Source: Selaginella moellendorffii | Taxonomy: Eukaryota; Streptophyta; Lycopodiopsida; Selaginellales; Selaginellaceae | Assembly: GCF_000143415.4 (NCBI RefSeq) | Contig: NW_003314264.1 | Span: forward strand, 3,523,229-3,587,228 | Direction of reading: 5' to 3' | Length of the DNA: 64,000 bases | Part shown: positions 53,312-64,000 of the stretch, piece after piece | Layout of the letters: every line of letters begins with the position of its first letter | How positions within the stretch are numbered: position 1 is the first letter of the stretch | Position numbers and translations under genes: made by a program | The notes under the pieces: generated by a model | What the model was told of the DNA's origin: nothing | Database searches by the model: none | Seen by the model: the letters and a program-made list of their open reading frames with translations, nothing else

Positions 53312-55710
53312 ATGGCTAGCGGCTGGAGAAAGGCTAGAATTGCTCTCGGGCTGCATGTTTGCGTCTCGGCTCCGCATGATCCTGATGATGAAGGCGGTGT
53401 CGATGTGGATCAGGCTGCGTCTCCAGCCATGTCCCCTTCTCCTTCTCCCAGATCTGGAGCTCCGAATACTTCTGCAAGGTCTCCCTCTCGTCTCCAGCTG
53501 CTCCGGAGTAGCATTCGTCTCTCTCGGGTATGATCTTTATTTTGTGGAGTCGCAATTTTTGTTTCCTTTTGTTTCTCTTCAGATTCAATTCTCAAAGCCG
53601 ATTTTTTTTTGTTGTTTTCTTTTCCCAGAGTACGTGCTCCATCTGCCTGGAGCCCATGAAGCCCGGACTTGGCCATGCTCTTTTCACAGCCGAGTGCTCT
53701 CATACGTTCCACTTCTCGTGTATTGCGTCCAATGTACGGCATGGAAATCTGGTATGTCCTGTTTGTCGAGCTAGATGGAAGGAGGTTCCTTGGCAGGCTC
53801 CTCCAGAAGCAGGCAAGGATCAAAAGCTTTCGCCGAGACCCAGACCAAGTCTTTCCAGGAACTCTGAGCAGGAAGGGAATAACAACGGAGAGGGTGCTGA
53901 GGTCGGTGACGAAGAATTGAGAAGGCTGGATCCCGTGCTGAGAATTCTAGATGAGTCCATTGCAAGTGCTCGAGGAATCAGAAGGAACAGCACCCCAGAG
54001 CCACAAAGTTTCGATGACGACGAGCCTCTGAGAGTGGACGGAGGTGGGGAATTGAGTGCTGGAGGAGCAGAAAGCAGCGAGTCAGACCTCGTAAATTCGG
54101 ACGATGGCAACCTTGAAGTAACCTGTCACCCCGAAGTCGAGAGCATTTGCTACTCCGAGTCACGAGATGATTTTACGGTACTGGTTCACGTCAAGGCATT
54201 ATCTGGAAACAAGCGGCCAGCAGCTGAGACTGTAAGCACTCAGGCTTTCTCATCAAACACAACTTCTCGAGCTCCAATCGATCTTGTTACAGTCCTGGAC
54301 GTGAGTGGGAGCATGGCTGGGACCAAACTTTTGCTGCTCAAGCAGGCGATGGGCTTCGTCATTCGGAACTTGAGCCCCTCGGACAGGCTTTCGGTGATAG
54401 CGTTTTCGTCAACCGCAAAGCGCTTGTTTCCTCTGCGTCGAATGGTCGAAGATGGCAAGCAACTTGCGCTCCGGGCCATTGACGCGCTAGTCTCGACTGG
54501 AGGAACAAACATTGCGGAAGGCTTGAAGAAAGGTGCCAAGATCTTGGACGACAGGAGGGAACGCAATCCAATCGCAAGTATCATGTTGCTCTCGGACGGC
54601 CAAGACACTCACAGCTTGGGTGCTCGCGCTAATGCCCAGCTATCCAGAGGTGGCAGCTTTCGTCGGGGGCTAGGCTCTGGGAGGCACTTGATGATGCCTT
54701 ATGGAAGCGTCTCGTTTCCAGTCCACACTTTTGGTTTCGGGGCCGACCACGACTCGGCGACGATGCATTCCATAGCCGAGAGCTCGGGTGGTACTTTCTC
54801 CTTCATCCAAGCTGAAACGGCCGTTCAGGATGCCTTCGCTCAGTGCATTGGCGGCCTCCTCAGTGTCGTCGTCCAAGATGCACGGCTCTGCTTCTCCACG
54901 GCGGGGGAGAACCTCCAGGTGAAGAGCGTCCAGGCAGGAAGCTACGAGAGGTCCATCACTGACCAGGGGACCCGCGGCTTTGTCAAACTGGGAGATTTGT
55001 ACGCCGAAGAAGAAAGGGACGTACTTCTGGAGTTCCGCATCCCCATGCTCGAAAGTCCGCTGCTCTCAGCCGGGATCGTCAGTGTCGATTGCTCGTTCAA
55101 GGATCCTGTTCTCCAGAAGCCGGTTCGCACGAGAACCAAGACACTGTCCATAGACCGGCCAGGCAGCGTCAACAGGGAGAACCAAGTGGTGAGCGTGCAG
55201 GTGGATAGGCAAAGGAACAGGATTCGCACCGCGGAGACCATCCTCGAGGCCGGATGCCTGGCGGACAGGGGCGATCTTGTCGGAGCCCAGCAAACGCTCC
55301 AGAGCGCCAAGGTGGCTCTCAGAAACTCGGCCGCGTCGCTTGCCGGCGACCAGCTCTCGAGCGCGCTCGAGTCGGAGCTGACGGAGATCCAGGTGAGGAT
55401 GGCAAACAGGCAAATGTACGAGCGCTCCGGCCGGGCTTACATTCTCTCGGCTCAGAGCTCTCACTTCCGGCAGCGTGCCACTGCTCGGGGCGACTACGTC
55501 GAGTCCCACAGCCGGGACTATCAAACTCCGTCCATGGTGGACATGATCTTGAGGTCCCAGACGCTAACTTTTCCTTTGCCACCGTCGACTCCGCCGGCGG
55601 GTGCTACTGCTCTTCCTCCCGAGAGATCGTCCTCGATCGGCAGCAGGCATTCGTATTCAAGCTCGAGGCGGGCCTCTGGACGCGTTCACGACATCGGAAC
55701 TTCCTTGTAA
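53312..55710 (+). CDS. RING-type E3 ubiquitin ligase with von Willebrand A domain, WAV3-like
   Basis: Two exons (53312-53527 and 53629-55710; intron 101 nt) give 765 residues. The start MASGWRKA fits the family N-terminus. A Ser/Pro-rich linker is followed by a RING finger near residues 74-120 (CSICLEP, CSHTFHFSCIA, LVCPVCRARW). The VWA domain is near 285-450 with an intact metal-site motif DVSGS (near residue 298), TGGT and LLSDGQDTHS. A C-terminal region with AETILEAG and QTLQSAK is shared with the WAV3/EDA40 group. In Arabidopsis, WAVY GROWTH 3 family proteins are E3 ligases acting in root gravitropism; here the E3 function follows from the RING residues, and a developmental role is inference. 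Codon use and intron size are as in its neighbours. Confidence 0.93.
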
Positions 55711-56662
55711 ATATGAAAGAAAAACGAGGTGGTTTTCGGGCATTTAGGATTTTTTAGAAAGGGGAAAGGAATACACCTATCATATCCAAATGTATTTTAG
55801 TACTGCAATCCAACGGTTGTGATTTCTTGCTCTTTAAACTTTTCTTTAATCAAGATTTAATGCTACTTATCAGCGCTCATAAGGGGGAGGCTTTTTATCT
55901 CAGTCAACTCAAAGAAGTGGTAGTCTATCTAAAAAGAAAAGGACATGTTATTCATGTTTGTTTTTTTTTGCTAAGTTTTTCATCATCTAAGTGTGATTGG
56001 ACGATATACAAGCTGGAATAGCAAATGTGATTGGACGATATAAAAGCTTAGAATAGCAAATGCCACGATAGCTGATAAGTTACACCTTGGCTTTTCTCTG
56101 AGCTAACGTCTAAACAAAGATGGCTCATGTAGCCAAACGTTATTTGTCAGTTGCTTTTGGCCTCGCTTTGAAGATCCAAGTTTCCAGGTAATAAAACTTC
56201 AAATCTCTTTTAATGCTCGCATATTTTCTACTATTTGTAGTGCTTTGAGAAGCAAGTCTTGTCTATAAATGCATATCACTGCTGGTTTTTGACCGTGATT
56301 TTGTAAAAAATTATGGAAAATTTTCATTAACCATGATTTCAACACTTCAAATAAATTACAAATTAGTGATATCCCTATCTGGTGGCCAAAATTGTACCAC
56401 CCCACTTTTATTGTCGGAGTAATCTTTCTGGAATTTTTTTGTTGGAATTGAGTTGGTCATTTTTCAGATTGCTATTACATTTTTTTACTCGCTCGCGTCG
56501 ACGGGGTAGAAGGCTCGCTTCCACCGGCGGGAGCGATTGTAGGACCGCGAGTGGTCGCACCATGGCTGCCGTATACATGATCATCACCAATCGTATCATG
56601 CGCAGCCATGAGCTCCTAGAAGGACAAAGAAAAAAGAGTATCGTGGATTTGTCTCAGCCTCG
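55711..56662. other. Intergenic; short tandem duplication
   Basis: This stretch holds a tandem pair at 55993-56026 and 56027-56061 (unit GTGATTGGACGATATAMAAG and onward to AGCAAAT) with a few differences. Otherwise it is AT-rich with no gene recognised. Confidence 0.5.
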
Positions 56663-57372
56663 CTAAGCTGGCCGATCCTCGTAATCGAAGTTGTCCAGGA
56701 GAAACAAGGATTGCTCGTTGCGCCCGAGCTGAAGCAGCAGCCAGGAGTAGACTAGCTCCAGCAAGATCTTGGTCACGTCCAAGAGATCCAGTAAGTTAAC
56801 TTGGGGTGTTCTGTCACGAGAGAAACAAGCCATCACGCTCGTAGATCCTGGATAACGGTTGGGTTCCTACTCTCCAAAAAAAAACAGAGAGATCCAACTC
56901 TCCAAAACTTACGTGTTAGACGTGCCAGTGTTTCCTCTTGATCCTCCCACTCAGTCGTCGCAGCATTTGCGGCCATCAACTGGAAAGAAAAATCAGAATC
57001 AAACAAGTCTAGAAGGATACCAGAACACTCACCTCGTCCACCTTGGACAGGACGTAGTTGCAGCAGCAAAGTGGCAAAACCCATCCCCTGCTCTCGAAGC
57101 CTACAAAAAAGATCAGCATGGTGATGAAAGAACGTACTCTACCCTATAATCTTTGCCCTTGCTTCTTGGCCATGATTGTGCCAAGGAAAACTCTAGTCCA
57201 AGACCACCTGTGCCATAACCCGTCCCTCAAAGACTAGGCCATCCATCCATGAGCGGGCCTCAAGGAATTTGTAGCGCTCAATCCAGCTCTCGCGCCACTT
57301 TGTGATGGTGCATTGCTTGCGGATCTTCCTGGCGGCATTGCTCTCCTGCATTTGGCGCTGCTGATCGACCAT
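56663..57372 (-). CDS. Probable small multi-exon gene of unknown function
   Basis: I do not recognise the family. On the minus strand, 57372-57208 reads from an ATG as MVDQQRQMQESNAARKIRKQ then TKWRESWIERYKFLEARSWM and so on, ending at a GT donor. Exons 57100-57033, 56979-56913 and 56799-56663 join in frame across GT-AG introns of 53 and 113 nt. They give RGWVLPLCCCNYVLSKVDE, an acidic stretch EWEDQEETLARLT, a hydrophobic helix ILLELVYSWLLLQLG and the end DNFDYEDRPA. Phase does not match cleanly between the first block and 57100, so a splice site there is misplaced or these are two genes. The Trp-rich and amphipathic text is unlike the random frames nearby. A 5' exon further up (toward 57510) is possible. 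Confidence 0.45.
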
Positions 57373-58499
57373 GAAAACCTGGAAATATTCCCTAATCGTG
57401 CAAAGAACTGATCAATCGTGCAGAGATTTGTCAAGAAAGTGAAGCGCTGACCAAGTGCAGTAGATTTCGGCCGAGAACGCACAGACCGAGAATGCAGCAA
57501 GAGCGGACACGCTTTCTAAAACCCTACCATTATAATGACGTGGCTCATGTCAAGTTTGAACACGTCAGCGCCTAGTTGGATGCATTTAGGGTTCTTCCTC
57601 CCCGCGTGCCCAAAGTGATGCGTAAGCATCGAAATCGTTCTTCCTCGAGCAAGATTCGTTTTTGCAGAGAGTGGTCGGATACAACAGCACAGATGAACTC
57701 AGTCACGAAACCACCAATTATCTCCCATGTTGGAGGCAATCTAAAAGGCAAGCAAGCAGACAAAGGAATGGTAGCTCACAAATTTTGTTCCGTGGAGGGA
57801 TGACCACAAATCCCACAAGATTTATGGTTCAATCAATTCAATTACTTTTACCCACTTTAAGAAACTACAATGTTTGAAATTGGTAGATACACTTTCTAGC
57901 AAAAATCAATCAATCTTTAACAAGGCTTTGAATTTTACCATAATGGGCAAATTACCACAATATATTAAGCTATTTTGGTGTCCCGAAAATGTACAAGAGG
58001 CAATTAAGTAAGTTGTGTAAAATATAGTTGCTTAAATGTATAAATGTTCACCTATTATTTTCTCTCAATTGTGCTCAAAACATTCATTTGCCACAATTTT
58101 CATTGACCTCTCTTTTATGGTTAGCAACATTTGATTTTTATCAGTAACTCTTTTTAAGTCAAGATTCCCTTTACCTTAGCATCATCATCTCATCATAACT
58201 TAAATTCAAACTTACAATATCTAAAAATCCTCTATGATCAATAAAACCACTTCCACTTAACTCTGAGCATTTAGGCTTTTTAAATTAAAAGAAGTTTTAG
58301 AGGTTTCTTTTTACCTCTAAATATGCTTCAATAATTTATATCTATATAAGATAAATAAAATTTCTATTTGTAATAAAATCAAGGAAAACTAGAAGTCAAA
58401 ATCAAGCAAAAAGGTAAAATTAAATCTAAATCATTCAGATTTAAAACTAGTAAAATTACTTAAAAGTCTAGCCTATTCCCATGTTCTTAATTGGCCATA
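57373..58499. other. Intergenic, no gene recognised
   Basis: The GC content falls sharply after about 57800. No domain is seen in the short frames. Confidence 0.45.
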
Positions 58500-58963
58500 A
58501 TAAAGATACATAGTGTAAGTTCAGATAAACAAGTTCATTTTGTTCAGCTCTATATCAATTTTTTTAGGTTAAGAAAAAATTTGTGGTCTTCCTAGTGATC
58601 AAGAGGAAAGTCAAGGAAAGAGCTAAAAAAGATAAGTATATGTATAAATGGTCCTCTATATTATGCCCTTGCAATGCAATCCTTAAATTGTTGACAATTT
58701 GATAGGGGCCAATGAAGATCAACTCCATAGCTAAACTCTCAATAAAACAATGGGAGCATATGAAAATCATAACAACAACCTTCATTTCCAACAAATTGGC
58801 ATCTTGACAAAAACAATCCTTTTAATTATGTTTATGGAAGCAATTGTCTTCTCATTCAAGATAATGGCATGAGGACATACAATCCAATACTTTTGTAAAA
58901 GCAACTTTCTTTTAGAAAGCAAGCTTATAAATTAGGCAATCATCAATATCTAAAAGAGATATA
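58500..58963 (-). pseudogene. Short decayed gypsy pol fragment
   Basis: On the minus strand near 58670-58720 there is ELIFIGPYQIVNNL, which resembles the integrase C-terminal GPY/F motif of Ty3/gypsy elements (compare RFAGPYEI in element A). It lies next to an LTR-like repeat, which supports the reading. Only a fragment is left. Confidence 0.4.
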
Positions 58964-59540
58964 TGTAAGTGATTAAATTTTTCAATCACTTAACCATGTT
59001 CTTAACCACTTAGAGTAGTCTTACTCACCATTAGATTAACACCATCCTCTCCTTTAGTCCCTATTAAATTTTTCTCTATTCATGGTAGTGGTTGCCAACA
59101 CCACCATTGATCTAGGGTTTGAAAGCCCATCCACTAACCTTTCCTAACTTTTAAGATTTCCTCACCATATAACTATACCTTTAATTACCAAATTAATCCT
59201 TTTTCTTTCCATAGTCTAGGACATTAGGATAACATTTCAAAACACTATGGCCCATTATAAGCTTTATAAGTACTCCCCCCACCTTCCACTATTAAGGTGC
59301 CCCAACCATATGGCTAAAGCAAGGTTTTGATGAGCCACACAAAATATCCAAATAGATAATGCCACCCATATTTGAATTGGAAATATTAACCATCCAATCT
59401 TTCGAAGGAGTTAGAGTCAACTTTAGAACACTTTACCAAGTTACCCCATTAATCCATTTATATTCATTTTAACTTTGGACTCTTTAGTGAGATACTTATT
59501 ATTCTCATACTTGGATTTCATGATCCTCCCTATCCTTTAT
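58964..59540 (-). repeat. E-type LTR-like direct repeat, copy 1
   Basis: It begins TGTAAGTGATTAAATTT, as does copy 2 at 60342. The part at about 59060-59500 (from a GTGGTTGCCAACACCACCATT-like stretch through TATGGCTAAAGCAAGGTTTTG to TTACCCCATTAATCCATTTA) matches about 60760-61000. The copies are much diverged, so this is an old element. Confidence 0.55.
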
Positions 59541-60341
59541 AAGGTATAACACACTTCAGTCCAAATACTTCCACCAATCCTTTAGAACTATTCTTTGATT
59601 TTATTTGAGTCATCCAACTTTTGGACTTTGTTAATCTAATAACCTATAATGTTCTAGCCTCATGGATACTTTTGAGGTGCCAGCTCACTAGAACATTGTT
59701 TCTTGTATTCATATCCTACTTACAAGGATTATCTTTGCAAATGTTATTCTGACACTTGATTCTTTGTTCCATATGAGTTATTTTTGCCTTTTAAGATTAT
59801 TTGTCCATGTGATGAAAATATTGACTCATCCTCTAAGTACACTCCTAACTTCTTGGGTTGTTCTAGCATTTATTAAAGGTAGCCCCAGCTACTATTTCAA
59901 GGACCTATATCCTCTTCTATATTTGACCTCCCATAATAATTAATTTTTATCTCAAATTTAGTTTTCCTCAAAAAGTTGAGGATGTGATCCAAATGAATAT
60001 TTCACTTAGCAAACTGGCTAATGTGTTTGTGGTAAACAACTATAGTTGGGATTATAAGAAGGATGAAAACTCCATAACAATAAAGGAGTCATAAAATTAT
60101 TCTTATAGTGCTCATCTTTATACTATTCCTAAATCCCAAAGTTATTCCTTTATTGACCCCTTTTTATCCACCATATTATTTATATATTCATGTATTAACT
60201 AAAATGGAGAGTTATGCTATCTTGACATGCTACTCCTCAAAGATAAGCCCACTTCTAGAGCCTTCCGATACCAATACAGTGGTGATATACTTAACCACCA
60301 ATTAAGAGTCAAATTAAGGAATAGTTCCATTACCAAATTGT
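59541..60341. other. AT-rich stretch between the E-type repeats
   Basis: No domain is seen. Just before copy 2, CCATTACCAAAT/TGTAAG resembles the primer-site side of element A (CCGATACCAAAT/TGTAAG), hinting at a minus-strand element with a decayed primer site. Confidence 0.4.
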
Positions 60342-61620
60342 AAGTGATTAAATTTTCCATTCTACTTTAATCATTTAACCACACATTTGGCCAATTGGAA
60401 AAGTCTCACTCATAACTTTTATAAAATTTATTCCAGATCTAAGAACTTACTAACCCCATGAATAGCATCTATGCCACTCAGCCTTTGCATTTGGTCTAAG
60501 TGCTCCATATATCTAATCCCATAATCAACACCCAAAGATACTACTGACATATTAATTTATTATATTAAGGCCATATCCAATTTACCATTGTCTTATTGGT
60601 AGTTCTAGACCACATATACTATAGTCCTATCTCTCAAAAACTAAGCTATCTGTTCATGAGTGGTCATTCCAAAACCACTCCTTAACATTCTTAAGATGTC
60701 TAGCAACATAAGGAATAACCTTTCCCAACATCTCTTTTTTGGTCCCCACCAAGTCCTTTTATGTCCTCGGCCATGTTTGCCAACATTGCTATTGGGTTAG
60801 GGCTCAAAAGGCCCACCTTCTACCTTTGGGTGCCCTAGCTATATGGCTAGAGCGAGGTTTCGATGATTTATGCCACATATCCAAGTAAGTAGTACCACCC
60901 ACACTTAGATTGGGAGCATTGACCATTTAATCTCCCAGGGGAGCTAGAGTTAGGTCTTAAATAACTTCATTAAGTTACCCCATTTGTCCATCCTTATTCA
61001 CTTTAGTCTTAGACTACTTAATAGTTATATTATCACATATCACATAAGTATAGCTTTCCTTGATCACACTAGCCTTCTCTGGCCAAATTGGCTCCACTAG
61101 AGTCCTCCCCCTACTATACTTTGGAGTTCACCAAACCTTGTAGGGTTTGGGAGATGATCGCTTTAGGCTTTCACCCTTGAACTTGAAATTGGACTCAGAC
61201 TCGAACTCGAACTCGGATTCGGTCTCAAATTTAGTCTTGGGCTCAATTTTGATTTTGATCTTAATCTCGGTTTTGGTCTCTTTCTCAACCTTGACCTCGG
61301 ACTCCATCTCAGGTCCATCTCGAACTCGATCTCAAACTCCATCTCGGGTCCATCTTGGACTCCATCTTGGGTCCAACTTAAACTCTATCTCGGTCCATCT
61401 TGAACTCCATCTTGGGTCCATCTCACGTCCATCTTGGATCTATATCGGACTCCATCTTGGACTCCATCTCAGGTCCATCTTGGGTCTATATTAAACTCCA
61501 TTTTGGACTCCATTTCGGATCTATCTTAGGTTCATATCAATCTTCATCTCGGATTGCATCTTAAACTCTATCTTGGATTCTTTTTCATACTCTTTTTCGA
61601 ACTCGTTCTTGACACTTCTA
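60342..61620 (-). repeat. E-type LTR-like direct repeat, copy 2, with hexamer array
   Basis: It starts TGTAAGTGATTAAATTTTCC. Bases about 60465-60550 match the C-type LTR near 42675-42765 (GCATCTATGCCACTCAGCCT against GCATCAATGCCATTCAATCT). Bases 61105-61180 match the CTACTATACTTT...CTTTCACCC module of the LTRs of A and B. Bases 61190-61600 are a degenerate hexamer array (CTCGAACTCG / CCATCTTGGA types). The right border is uncertain. Confidence 0.5.
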
Positions 61621-63837
61621 TATGTTACGACACTTGCCATATGTCAATCTTTCTTATGTCATTTTTTAAAGACTCATTCACTGATTGCTTCATGCTCATT
61701 CCTCAAGCACTTTATTCAGAATTCCACTCCCACTTTTGACTTTTCAAGTTAGAGTTTTTAGTCTAAATATAATACACTTGTTAGACTTTCACTTCAACCA
61801 CTACCATGTGGCACCTTTTTTGCTCCACTTTGAGGCTTAAGAATTTGTATCTCACACTAAGGATGCTTAACCTTTAATATCCCAAGACTATTAACCAATT
61901 GGAAAAAAAAGGGTGCACTTTTATTTATGGGCCCTTTCTTTCTATGTTTGAATTATATGGAATATCTTTGAAGTTGTCTTCTTTGATTATTTACAATCCA
62001 TTATACTTTCTTACAAGTTCACGCCATTGTGAAAAAAAGCTGAAGTTATAACTCTTCTGAGAGCCCTGCTCTCTTGACACCCTACCCTTTGAGTTGAGCC
62101 CAACCAAAGCAAATTAAACTTGCCAAATATCACTTAATATGTAATGCAATTCCCCCAACCAACCAATAGAGTTAGATCTAAGACCCCCTTTGATAACAAA
62201 TGTAATCTTCTGAGTTTAGACTTCCTAGGAAGTCCAAATTCATTAGCTTATACCACTATACCAATTTTTCTAATAGAACCACTAGATATCAATTTCAATA
62301 TATAATGTGATTCTTTTAACCAATAAAGTTGAATCTAAAACTTTTTTAATATAACTACTAGATATTAAACCTTTGTAAGTAACCAAAGAAAACAACTTGA
62401 GAATTAATTTATATGGGTTTAAATATAGAGGGAAATTACTCATGAATAAAGATGTACATTTTTTTCTAATTAATTAATGCTTATTGGTGGGTTTGAATAG
62501 TACTGGGCTGGGTGAGTGGTCTTAGGATATATTTAGTATTAGAGTGGTTTTGGGTTTAACTCTGTTAGTTAACTGAAGGAATCATGTCACTTGTTGAGAT
62601 TGATATATTACTATTAATTTACTATTGTTGTATTATGATATCTAGGGTTAAGTGTCCTTGAGTTTAAGTAATAGTGTGGTCACTACAATTAATCTGATAA
62701 GTATAATTACTTAGCAAGGTTTTAAGATATTTAAGGTTAAGTGTCATTGGTTTTGAGTAGTACTAGAGTCATTACACTTAGAAGGAGGAGCTTACCAACT
62801 TCTTTAATATTAAAGATAAGTTTCTGAATTTGAACTTCTTAAAATGTTATATATAATATTATTCAAACCCAAGTATTCTAAGACCAAAAAATTATACTTT
62901 TATTAATGAACCCTTCTCTAAAATTATTGTTTTTGATTGCTTATAGATTAAAATATAATATACTTATTTTGATATGCTTTGAATTACAAAAATAAAAAAT
63001 TGTATTGATCATCCAAAAATACCCTACAACAACTTTATATTTTATAGGTTTTTTTTTTATCAAAGAGTTATCTATGTATATAAAAAATTGCACAATTTAC
63101 AAATTTAACTTATGGTTTCCTCCATCAACATCCATATATATATATAAAAACTTATACATCAAGCAGCCAATCATAGTTATGCAATTTACAAATTGCACAC
63201 TCTAGGTAGAAGGAGCTACCCAGGGCAAGTGAGGAGGAGCACAAAGATGGCAAGAAGTGGAACACTGTAAGATAATCCAAATTGCATTCTTGCATCCATC
63301 AGACTCATGTTTCAAGATGACCACCACAAGATTATCAAAGATAGATAGAGAGAGATTTTATGGTAGTGATTTCAGTTCTGGTGGCAGCACATCATTCCCT
63401 GCTCCAGTCAACTTTTACTTTTATCTCACTCTGCCATTGTCAATACCATACAGAGAGCCGTGAGAGTTTTGTCTGAAGATGACACACTCCCGAACGTATG
63501 CGTCACGTCAATAGCTTTTGCTACCTGTGATTTCTGTCGAAACTACAGTGAAGACAATCTGAATTGCTGAGCAAGAGAAAAAATTGTCCGGAAGCCGTAT
63601 GAGTTTTCCTTGCAGGAATGGTCTTCATTTTGGAAGGGCTTCTACACGGAACTTTCCTGAGGGAGCGAGCGAGCACGCTGAGAGGGAGGGAGCGAGCACG
63701 CTGAGAGCAAAGCTTAAAAAAGAAACCAAAAAAAAAAAAGAGGAAAAACTGCGCGTGCTTTATATTTACGAACCGCTGCGTGAGTGAGTGAAGGCCCACG
63801 AAAGAATAACGAGGAACGAACGAGCGGCGCACGATCA
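61621..63837. other. AT-rich intergenic stretch, no gene recognised
   Basis: Nothing coding is recognised. From about 63200 the GC content rises toward the gene at the window end. A short tandem of AGCGAGCACGCTGAGAG lies at about 63665-63710, followed by a run of A at 63727-63737. Confidence 0.45.
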
Positions 63838-64000
63838 CTACCTCCGCCTCTTTTGCAGCTCACTCTCCCAGCTCGCCAAAGCTCGCCGCATCCCAGACAC
63901 AAAGTCGTCAACTATAGCACGGATCTCGGCACTGTCACAGTGAAGGCGACATAGATTGAGCTCTCAAACAAAGAGAAAAGAGAAGTTTGATAAACTTACC
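63838..64000 (-). CDS. Last exon of a gene running off the window (unknown)
   Basis: On the minus strand, an intron with GTAAGTTT at 63999 and a CTGTGACAG acceptor (63932-63999, 68 nt) is followed by an exon 63931-63838. The exon reads AEIRAIVDDFVSGMRRALAS then WESELQKRRR and a stop. It is charged and helical, like the C-terminal coiled end of a larger protein. Only one base of the previous exon is in the window, so the family cannot be told. Confidence 0.55.

Noticed and set aside
58973-60360. Gene in the AT-rich right part
   Set aside because: Only short frames and LTR-like repeats were seen.

Overview
Organism and evidence. This is plant nuclear DNA, most likely from a lycophyte of the Selaginella moellendorffii type; that name is inferred. 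The sequence shows nuclear genes for a chloroplast-type ribosomal protein S13, an MFT-type PEBP, a DREB/ERF factor, a class I small heat-shock protein and an unusually dense set of pentatricopeptide-repeat (PPR) genes. Introns are very short (about 47-140 nt), as known for Selaginella. Nearly half of the window is LTR retrotransposon sequence.

Layout. Bases 1-580 look like a low-quality, homopolymer-smeared copy of LTR sequence. Bases 581-22340 are a three-level nest, readable from target-site duplications (TSDs). An old LTR (C) was split by element B (877-22081, TSD TTGTC, minus strand, internal region apparently non-coding). Element B was split by element A (2463-16378, TSD GGCGG). Element A is a young Ty3/gypsy chromovirus on the minus strand arranged LTR-body-LTR-body-LTR, with two exactly equal 6384-bp periods. 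Each body has an apparently intact gag-pol with a chromodomain, broken only by two small GT-AG insertions that behave like spliceosomal introns. The first lies four codons before the catalytic Glu of integrase. A decayed plus-strand gypsy pol follows (22341-25010).

First gene block, 25.6-39.9 kb: an MFT-like PEBP gene (+), an intronless A-6-type DREB/ERF gene (-), a PLS-class PPR gene (-) divergent from plastid-type RPS13 (+) with 78 bp between start codons, a 957-codon PLS PPR gene (-) convergent on RPS13, and another PLS PPR gene (+) divergent from it by about 83 bp. Second repeat block, 40.9-45.9 kb: decayed gypsy pol fragments on the minus strand and an inverted pair of C-type LTR pieces.

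Second gene block, 45.9-57.4 kb: a broken PPR gene (-), a small heat-shock protein gene (+) with heat-shock elements and a TATA box, a P-class PPR gene (-), a ten-exon NYN/Rae1(YacP)-like gene (+), a WAV3-like RING-VWA E3 ligase gene (+), and a small multi-exon gene of unknown function (-). From 57.4 to 63.2 kb the sequence is AT-rich, with old gypsy remains and diverged LTR-like direct repeats. The last 163 bases hold the final exon of a minus-strand gene that runs off the window.

How the genes work together. No operon-like unit is expected in a plant nucleus. The recurring theme is organelle gene expression: the PPR proteins (predicted organelle RNA factors) and plastid-type S13 are packed head to head, so shared promoters are plausible. 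The most unusual object is element A, whose two introns imply that splicing decides whether a translated RNA gives a complete integrase.
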